The notes under the pieces were generated by a model. The model searched no databases, was not told where the DNA came from, and worked only from the letters and a program-made list of their open reading frames with translations. Made by a program: the position numbers and the translations under genes. From an uncultured Bacilli bacterium (lineage in GTDB: Bacteria > Bacillota_I > Bacilli_A > RF39 > UBA660): a DNA stretch of 9,994 nucleotides. Below, piece after piece: positions 5,711 to 9,994 of this stretch (positions are counted from its first letter, which is position 1; each line of letters starts with the position of its first letter). The DNA lies in contig CALVHJ010000045.1 in the NCBI GenBank assembly GCA_944327425.1, positions 1-9,994 on the forward strand, given 5' to 3'.

Positions 5711-6454
5711 ATGAAAAAAACTTCTATATCTTTTGGTTTAGTTAATATTCCGGTAGAGATGAGTCCAATTATTAAAAATAATGATATAACATTTAATCAG
5801 TTGCATAAAAAGTGTTTATCACGAATTCGTTATGTAAAGTTTTGTCCTCATTGTAAAAAAGAAGTAAAACAAACAGATATTATTAAGGGATATGAATATA
5901 AAAAAGATGAATATATAACACTTAATAATGAAGAATTTAATAAGCTTAAAGCGGAAGATGAAAAAACTATTCAGATTATTGGTTTTATTTTATTAAGTGA
6001 AATTGATCCTATTTATTTTGATACAAGTTATATTTTAAAAGTGAGTACAAAAAGTAAAGCTTTTAGTTTGTTTAAAGAAGCTCTTAATAAAACTAAGAGA
6101 GTGGCATTAGCTAAAACGGTAGTGGGAACTAAATTTTATTATGTTATTATTAGGTTAGTGGGTGACATATTAATTATGAATACTTTGTATTTTTTAGAAG
6201 AAATAGTGATGCCGGCTGCTACTATAGAGGCGAAATTTACTAAAAAAGAACTTGATTTAGCTGTAGAACTAGTTAATTCTTTAAAATTAAAATTTAAGCC
6301 AGAAGAATATAAAGATGAATATTACGATAAAATAGAAAAAGCTTTAAAAGAAAAAGCGGAAGGTAAGAGTGTTAAGAAGAGTAAATCTAAAAATACTAAA
6401 AATATTAAAGATTTGATGATGGCATTAGAAATGAGCTTAAAAAATGTTTCATGA
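5711..6454 (+). CDS. ku: Ku, DNA end-binding protein of bacterial NHEJ
   Basis: Bacterial Ku is a homodimeric ring that threads onto double-strand break ends and recruits LigD. The N-terminus has the family signature SISFGLVNIPVEM (4-16). It is followed by ITFNQLHKKCLSRIRYVKFCPHCKKEV (26-52), the conserved ring segment with a Cys pair at C45 and C48. The core continues to about residue 195 and ends in a Lys-rich tail (about 208-235), as in other bacterial Ku proteins, where it contacts DNA. I chose the ATG at 5711 (247 aa): the frame is open back to a TTG at 5657, but that lies inside the upstream terminator and adds a spurious hydrophobic leader. An in-frame ATG at 5699 is possible. The ribosome site is weak (GGTGG, 5701-5705) and no clear promoter is seen between 5667 and 5710. 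The gene overlaps the ligase by 11 bp. Confidence 0.93.
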   Translation: MKKTSISFGLVNIPVEMSPIIKNNDITFNQLHKKCLSRIRYVKFCPHCKKEVKQTDIIKGYEYKKDEYITLNNEEFNKLKAEDEKTIQIIGFILLSEIDPIYFDTSYILKVSTKSKAFSLFKEALNKTKRVALAKTVVGTKFYYVIIRLVGDILIMNTLYFLEEIVMPAATIEAKFTKKELDLAVELVNSLKLKFKPEEYKDEYYDKIEKALKEKAEGKSVKKSKSKNTKNIKDLMMALEMSLKNVS

Positions 6455-6983
6455 TTATGATTTGCGGCCGATGCTTTTAAGTGAACAAAGTAAGATATTT
6501 CAAAATGATAATTATCTTTATGAGATTAAGTTTGATGGAATAAGAGCAATTTTATTTGTTAGTAATAAAAAACTAGTGGCTTTGAGTAGAAATGGTAATG
6601 ATTTTTCTAGTAAATATCCTGAATTAAAAGAAATTCAAAAAATAGTTGGGGATCATGAAGTTATTTTTGATGGAGAAATTATTGCTACGGATAATGGGCT
6701 GCCATCTTTTTTATTATTGCAAAAAAGAAATAGAGTAAAAAAGGTTAGTAAAAAGCTAGTTTTGGAAATACCTGTTTGTTTTGTTGCTTTTGATATTTTA
6801 TATGATAATAAAGATTTAACTAATATTCCTTTATTAAAAAGAAAAGAAATATTAGAGAAATATGAAGATACTAATTGTTTTATTAAATCAAAAGTTTATG
6901 ATAATGGTATATCTTTATTTAAAATGGTTAAAAAAATAGGATTGGAAGGGGTTGTGGCTAAGAAAAAAAAAGTTTATATTTAA
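6444..6983 (+). CDS. ligD: ATP-dependent DNA ligase (LigD ligase-domain type), N-terminal part before a frameshift
   Basis: This is the adenylation domain of an NHEJ ligase. It has motif I EIKFDGIR (27-34) with nucleophile K29, motif III FDGEII (75-80), motif IIIa VAFDILY (114-120) and motif IV EGVVAK (168-173). At a run of nine A's (6963-6971) the frame leaves the conserved sequence, adds Val-Tyr-Ile and hits tandem stops TAA TAG (6981-6986). The missing motif V and OB-fold follow intact in the -1 frame up to 7303. With one extra A or a -1 slip the product is 286 aa, a full ligase domain. There is no polymerase or phosphoesterase domain, as in other ligase-only LigD proteins. The start overlaps the end of ku by 11 bp and lacks a strong ribosome site, suggesting translational coupling. 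An ATG at codon 10 (PMLLSE) is an alternative start. Confidence 0.85.
   Translation: MFHDYDLRPMLLSEQSKIFQNDNYLYEIKFDGIRAILFVSNKKLVALSRNGNDFSSKYPELKEIQKIVGDHEVIFDGEIIATDNGLPSFLLLQKRNRVKKVSKKLVLEIPVCFVAFDILYDNKDLTNIPLLKRKEILEKYEDTNCFIKSKVYDNGISLFKMVKKIGLEGVVAKKKKVYI
6963..6971 (+). other. A9 homopolymer at the ligase frame change
   Basis: Codons AAG AAA AAA AAA GTT. The conserved reading needs ten A's (giving a Ser codon AGT next) or a -1 slip on A AAA AAA, which re-enters at 6971. Either restores the order EGVVAK-three residues-S-x-Y that is typical of this ligase family. Confidence 0.9.
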
Positions 6984-7303
6984 TAGGTGAAAGAACTGAT
7001 GACTGGGTAAAAATTAAGAATATTAAAGTTGATAATTTTATTGTTCATGCATATCAGGAAAAAACTAATACTTATACATTATTTTTAGGTGAATATAAAA
7101 ATAAGGAGCTTAAATGTGTTGGGAAAATTAGCATTAATAAAAAAAGGAAATTTGTAAAAGAATTAAAGAAGCTAAAGAAAGTTAAAAATCAATTTGTTAA
7201 TTTAGTAGAAGAGGCAATATATATAGATCCAATAAAGACAGTTAGAGTTCATTATTTAGAAAAAACAGCTGCAGGTATGCTTAGACATGCTAAATTAGAG
7301 TAA
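6971..7303 (+). pseudogene. ligD: Out-of-frame C-terminal part of the DNA ligase (motif V and OB-fold)
   Basis: From 6971 the -1 frame stays open for 110 codons to TAA at 7301-7303. It begins SLYLIGERTDDWVKIKNIKV, where WVKIK is ligase motif V. It continues through an OB-fold-like stretch (YTLFLGEY, CVGKISI) to the family-typical end RVHYLEKTAAGMLRHAKLE. There is no ATG near its start and no ribosome site, so it cannot be an independent gene. The reading frame shows no stops or other decay, so the break is recent, an error in the sequence, or bypassed by slippage. Which of these is true cannot be told from one sequence. Confidence 0.88.
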
Positions 7304-7304
7304 G

Positions 7305-7331
7305 AAAAAAATCAAACATTAAGCTTGATTT
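7305..7331 (-). terminator. RNase J gene terminator
   Basis: On the minus strand AAATCAA (complement of 7325-7331) pairs with TTGATTT (complement of 7309-7315), and a seven-T run is read from 7311 to 7305. The RNase J stop codon (7319-7321) lies in the loop. It sits two bases beyond the end of the convergent ligase frame. Confidence 0.72.
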
Positions 7332-8992
7332 ACTTCCATAATAACAGGTAGGATAATTGGTCTACGTCCGGTTAATTCATTTATAAAAGGGTATAATTCT
7401 AATATTATTTGGTTTTTTAAATCAGTGTAGTTATAAGTTGAATTAGAAAGATAATTATTTACTACATCAGTTATTTTTCTTTCTATTTTGCTAATTAGTT
7501 CAGGATTTTCATTAACCATAATAAAACCTCTAGTAGTAACATTTGGCTTGATAAGAAGTTTTCTAGTAAGAGTATTAATATTTAAAATAGTCACTAAAAT
7601 ACCATCATTACTCATAAGTTTACGATCTTTGATAATTTGGCTACCAACATCACCAATACGAGAACCATCAACATAAACATCGCCACTTTTTACCGTTTCA
7701 CCACGAGTTACAACGCCATCTTTAATGTTAATAACATCACCATTTTTACAAATAAAGGTGTTTTCTTTAGGAATTCCACAAGCCTCAGCTATTTCTGTAT
7801 GACGTTTTAACATGCGATATTCACCGTGCATAGGCATAAAATATTTAGGTTTAATAATTCTAAGCATCCATTTTAATTCTTCTTCTTTAGCATGACCTGA
7901 AGTGTGAACATCATTAAATGTTTTGTTAGTGTAGACTTTTACGCCTTTTAAATAAAGTTTATTAATAACTTTATTAATACTTGCAGCATTTCCTGGAATA
8001 GGAGATGAAGAGAAGACTACTAAGTCATCAGGCATTAAAGTAATTTGCTTGTGAATACCATTAGCAATACGAGAAAGGGCTGCTAGAGGCTCGCCTTGAG
8101 TTCCCGTACATAAAATACATATTTCATTTTTCTTTAGTCCTTTAGCAGCGTTATTGTCTATAAATATGGTTTTGTCTTCAATTAAGCCATTATTCATAGC
8201 AAGTTCAATACTTGTTTCCATGGAACGACCAAAGATAATAATTTTGCGGTTATTTTTCCGGCAGGTTTCAACTATATGCTTAATACGATAGATGTTAGAA
8301 GCAAAGGTGGCAATAATGACACGGCCATAGTGTTTGGAAACTATATCATTTAAGGCTTCATCAACACTTGATTCACTTTTAGAAAATCCTTCAGATAAAG
8401 CATTAGTTGAATCACTTAGAAGGAGAGTTACGCCGTTTTGTCCTAATAGAGCCATTTTATGAATGTTAGCAACTGGCCCAATTGGGGTTAAATCAAATTT
8501 AAAATCTCCAGTTTCAAAGATAGTACCATTGGGTGTTTTTATAGCAAGAGCAAAAGATTCAGGAATAGAGTGAGTTGTGCCAACAAATTCAATGGTAAAA
8601 TATTTGGTTTTAATTACTGATTTTTCGGTAACAATTTCGATATTTTCATATTTGATATTACGATCAATTAATTTTTTATTTATTAGATCGGCTGATATTT
8701 TAGAAGCATATATTTTAGGTATGTTAACACTATTTAATAAAAAGGAAATACCACCAATATGATCTTCATGACCATGGGTAATAAATAAACCTTTAATTTT
8801 ATTTTCATTTTGTTTTAAATAGGTTATATCTTGAATTACATAATCAACACCTAATAAGTCATCTTCTGGAAACATAACTCCAGCATCAATTATAATTATT
8901 TCTTCATTATGAGTAACCACATACATGTTTTTTCCAACTTCGCCTAATCCGCCTAACGCAAAAATAGACGTAATATTACTATTATTTTTCAT
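7319..8992 (-). CDS. rnjA: Ribonuclease J1-like (beta-CASP metallo-beta-lactamase RNase)
   Basis: RNase J has 5'-to-3' exonuclease and endonuclease activity and works in mRNA decay and rRNA processing. The 557-residue protein has the family features in order. They are FALGGLGEVGKNMY (11-24), the zinc motif THGHEDHIGG (72-81), H141 in TTHSIPES, D163 in TGDFKFD, and the SDSTN phosphate-binding motif (193-197). The beta-CASP domain follows (about 210-355) with CTGTQGEP (295-302) and SSSPIPGN. Next come HTSGHA (363-368), H389 in PMHGEYRM, and the C-terminal domain ending RRPIILPVIMEV. Overall likeness is to B. subtilis RNase J1 more than J2. AAAGGAAG lies 5 nt before the ATG. It is monocistronic, with its own promoter and terminator, and converges on the NHEJ operon. 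Confidence 0.96.
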   Translation of the reverse strand: MKNNSNITSIFALGGLGEVGKNMYVVTHNEEIIIIDAGVMFPEDDLLGVDYVIQDITYLKQNENKIKGLFITHGHEDHIGGISFLLNSVNIPKIYASKISADLINKKLIDRNIKYENIEIVTEKSVIKTKYFTIEFVGTTHSIPESFALAIKTPNGTIFETGDFKFDLTPIGPVANIHKMALLGQNGVTLLLSDSTNALSEGFSKSESSVDEALNDIVSKHYGRVIIATFASNIYRIKHIVETCRKNNRKIIIFGRSMETSIELAMNNGLIEDKTIFIDNNAAKGLKKNEICILCTGTQGEPLAALSRIANGIHKQITLMPDDLVVFSSSPIPGNAASINKVINKLYLKGVKVYTNKTFNDVHTSGHAKEEELKWMLRIIKPKYFMPMHGEYRMLKRHTEIAEACGIPKENTFICKNGDVINIKDGVVTRGETVKSGDVYVDGSRIGDVGSQIIKDRKLMSNDGILVTILNINTLTRKLLIKPNVTTRGFIMVNENPELISKIERKITDVVNNYLSNSTYNYTDLKNQIILELYPFINELTGRRPIILPVIMEVNQA

Positions 8993-9040
8993 CTAATCTT
9001 CCTTTCGTAAATAAACAGTAAAAGTTTTTAACTAACAACC

Positions 9041-9069
9041 ATTATACACTTTTTTAGGTAATTTGTCTA
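9041..9069 (-). promoter_or_regulatory. RNase J gene promoter
   Basis: Minus-strand TAGACA (complement of 9064-9069), a 17-bp spacer and a perfect TATAAT (complement of 9041-9046). Predicted start is near 9034, giving a leader of about 40 nt. Confidence 0.82.
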
Positions 9070-9082
9070 CCATAAGTTTTTG

Positions 9083-9124
9083 TTTACGTTAAATTTACAT
9101 GCCTATTTGTAAAAAATTTACATG
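9083..9124. repeat. Phased TTTAC repeats in the divergent promoter region
   Basis: AAATTTACATG occurs twice as an exact 11-nt direct repeat (9091-9101 and 9114-9124), and a further TTTAC is at 9083-9087. The TTTAC starts are 11 and 23 bp apart, close to whole helical turns. The last copy coincides with the -35 box of the small-protein gene. They may be operator half-sites or chance in AT-rich DNA. Confidence 0.4.
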
Positions 9125-9147
9125 TGATGATATAAATGGTATATAAT
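9117..9147 (+). promoter_or_regulatory. Probable promoter of the 45-aa membrane protein gene
   Basis: TTTACA (9117-9122) lies 17 bp before TATATA (9140-9145), which has an extended TGg element (9137-9139). A perfect TATAAT overlaps at 9142-9147 with a 19-bp spacer. The predicted start near 9152 leaves a leader of only about 14 nt. Confidence 0.6.
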
Positions 9148-9165
9148 ATAGGTGAGGTAAGTATT

Positions 9166-9303
9166 ATGGATGAAAAAAGAATAAATGAACAGCTAATTAG
9201 CTTAAAGAAAAGAAATAATTTGAATAATATGATAATTATAATTTTACTTATTATTTTGCTTGTTGTTTGTGTTATAGCTGTTTATACAAAGATTGTTTGC
9301 TAA
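9166..9303 (+). CDS. Small single-span membrane protein, 45 aa, function unknown
   Basis: The ATG at 9166 is preceded by GGTGAGG (9151-9157) at an 8-nt spacing and by a promoter. The 45-residue product has a charged N-terminus (MDEKRINEQLISLKKRNNLN) and one very hydrophobic helix (about residues 22-40). It ends in the short tail YTKIVC with a terminal Cys. The lysine and arginine residues before the helix suggest the N-terminus is cytoplasmic and the tail outside. I recognise no family. Its TAA (9301-9303) overlaps the stop codon of convergent trmL, and a terminator hairpin lies within trmL (9325-9364). Promoter, ribosome site and terminator together make it a likely real gene despite its size. 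Confidence 0.72.
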   Translation: MDEKRINEQLISLKKRNNLNNMIIIILLIILLVVCVIAVYTKIVC

Positions 9304-9806
9304 TCTTCAAGAAATGTTTTGCTTTTATGAGGTTCGTCAAATAAAAGACCCTCATAATTTTTTTGCCTTAAAACCTCATAAACACCAATGGCAACACTGT
9401 TGGATAGGTTTAGAGCTCTTACGTTGGCAGTCATGGGAATACGATAACATCGATCGATAAATGGTTTTAATATTTCTTTAGGTATGCCAGTACTTTCTTT
9501 ACCAAATATTAAATAAATATTATCTTTTATATCTTTAAAATTAACGGTAGTATGTGGTTTGTGACCATATCTGGTAAAGAAAAAATATTCGCCTTTATTC
9601 TTTTTAAAAAATTCATCTATATTTTCATAAATAAAATATTTACATTTATCAATGTAATTAACACCACTTCTTTTAATATATTTTTCATCAAGAGAAAAAC
9701 CTAAAGGTTTTATTAGATGAAGAGTAGTAGACGTAGCTACACAAGTACGCATGATATTTCCTGTGTTGCCAGGTATTTCTGGTTCAAATAAAACAACATT
9801 TAACAT
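9300..9806 (-). CDS. trmL: tRNA (cytidine(34)-2'-O)-methyltransferase, TrmL/CspR family
   Basis: TrmL is a SPOUT-class enzyme that 2'-O-methylates the wobble nucleotide of certain tRNA-Leu isoacceptors using S-adenosylmethionine. At 168 residues it has family length. The three SPOUT motifs are IPGNTGNIMR (11-20), FGKESTGIP (101-109) and the trefoil-knot segment RIPM...ALNLSNSVAIGVYE (122-144). The ATG is preceded by AAGGAA at about 6 nt and by a strong promoter (9832-9860). Its last codon and stop overlap the end of the plus-strand 45-aa gene. It is often annotated only as an RNA methyltransferase; the wobble-specific function follows from the family. Confidence 0.94.
   Translation of the reverse strand: MLNVVLFEPEIPGNTGNIMRTCVATSTTLHLIKPLGFSLDEKYIKRSGVNYIDKCKYFIYENIDEFFKKNKGEYFFFTRYGHKPHTTVNFKDIKDNIYLIFGKESTGIPKEILKPFIDRCYRIPMTANVRALNLSNSVAIGVYEVLRQKNYEGLLFDEPHKSKTFLED
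9325..9364 (+). terminator. Terminator of the 45-aa gene, inside the trmL coding region
   Basis: TTATGAGG (9325-9332) pairs with CCTCATAA (9350-9357) over 8 bp with a 17-nt loop, followed by seven T's (9358-9364). It works only in the plus direction and begins 21 bases beyond the small gene's stop. On the other strand the same bases encode residues about 147-160 of TrmL. Confidence 0.6.
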
Positions 9807-9831
9807 AATTATTCCTTCTTTGCTGATAAAA

Positions 9832-9860
9832 ATTATAAAGCATTTTGCTTCTTTTGTAAA
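9832..9860 (-). promoter_or_regulatory. trmL promoter
   Basis: Minus-strand TTTACA (complement of 9855-9860), a 17-bp spacer and a perfect TATAAT (complement of 9832-9837). The predicted start near 9825 gives a leader of about 20 nt. Confidence 0.83.
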
Positions 9861-9969
9861 CTTTCTTTGGTTATTTTGAATAATTATGATTTTAGAAAAA
9901 TGTAAAGTTCTTGCTTATTTTTATCTTATAGGAAAATACACAAAATACGAATATTTTTAAAATTTACTA

Positions 9970-9994
9970 TTGACGAACATATGTATTTGTGATA
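9970..9994 (+). promoter_or_regulatory. Promoter of a plus-strand gene beyond the right edge (incomplete)
   Basis: TTGACG (9970-9975) is followed by a 17-bp spacer ending in TGA (an extended -10 TGn), then TA, where the window stops. A -10 box is expected to complete just outside. A LexA-like box fills the 5' part of the spacer. Confidence 0.5.
9974..9987. promoter_or_regulatory. LexA-like (SOS) box at the right edge
   Basis: CGAACATATGTATT matches the Gram-positive LexA consensus CGAACRNRYGTTYG at 12 of 14 positions, with the left half-site and centre perfect. It sits between the -35 and -10 of the edge promoter, an effective repression position. The gene it would control is outside the window. 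Confidence 0.6.

Noticed and set aside
7488..7676. 62-codon plus-strand ORF inside the RNase J gene
   Set aside because: It is a shadow of the conserved RNase J C-terminal region and has no ribosome site or promoter of its own.
8577..8762. 61-codon plus-strand ORF inside the RNase J gene
   Set aside because: It is antisense to the metallo-beta-lactamase motifs of RNase J and shows no translation signals.
1..9994. CRISPR arrays, tRNA or rRNA genes, insertion sequences, prophage genes
   Set aside because: I saw no spaced repeat arrays, no tRNA-like cloverleaf or rRNA sequence, no transposase or integrase motifs and no flanking terminal repeats.

Overview
The window is strongly AT-rich and uses the standard code: TGA is a stop (it ends ku) and tryptophans are TGG. 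Shine-Dalgarno sites are strong, promoters are sigma-A-like (TTGACA/TATAAT) and intrinsic terminators are frequent. RNase Y, an RNase J1-like enzyme, a Bacillus-type leader before rpsD and Gram-positive-type LexA boxes point to a low-GC Bacillota, perhaps one of the small-genome, Mollicutes-related Bacilli. That placement is an inference from gene content.

Layout, left to right. (1) 1-74: 5' end of rpsD on the minus strand, with a promoter at 235-262 and a foldable leader between them that looks like an S4 autoregulatory element. (2) 300-560: no conventional gene. It holds a 30-codon ORF with a good ribosome site on the plus strand and, opposed to it, a consensus minus-strand promoter followed by an intrinsic terminator. 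Together these predict a roughly 115-nt RNA overlapping the ORF's 3' end, an arrangement like a type I toxin-antitoxin pair. (3) 565-1168: an unrecognised 143-aa gene divergent from recA, with a near-consensus LexA box between the two promoters. (4) 1169-3992: recA and rny (RNase Y), each with its own promoter and separated by a terminator. (5) 4059-5654: a single-module Clp-type AAA+ ATPase with an unrecognised N-terminal half, closed by a terminator that overlaps its stop codon. (6) 5711-7303: a minimal NHEJ operon of Ku and a ligase-domain-only LigD. The ligase frame is broken at a run of nine A's, and the rest of the domain continues intact in the -1 frame. (7) 7319-8992: RNase J1-like gene on the minus strand, converging on the ligase. 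(8) 9166-9303: a 45-aa single-span membrane protein on the plus strand. It overlaps the end of minus-strand trmL (9300-9806), and its probable terminator lies inside the trmL coding region. (9) Right edge: a plus-strand promoter runs off the window with a second LexA-like box in its spacer, suggesting an SOS gene (possibly lexA) just outside.

Functionally the window combines DNA damage response and repair (recA, Ku, ligase, two LexA-like sites) with RNA turnover and modification (RNase Y, RNase J, TrmL) and a ribosomal protein gene. The points most worth a second look are the A9 frameshift in the ligase, the opposed small-ORF/antisense-RNA locus, the stand-alone Clp-type ATPase and the convergent overlap at trmL.
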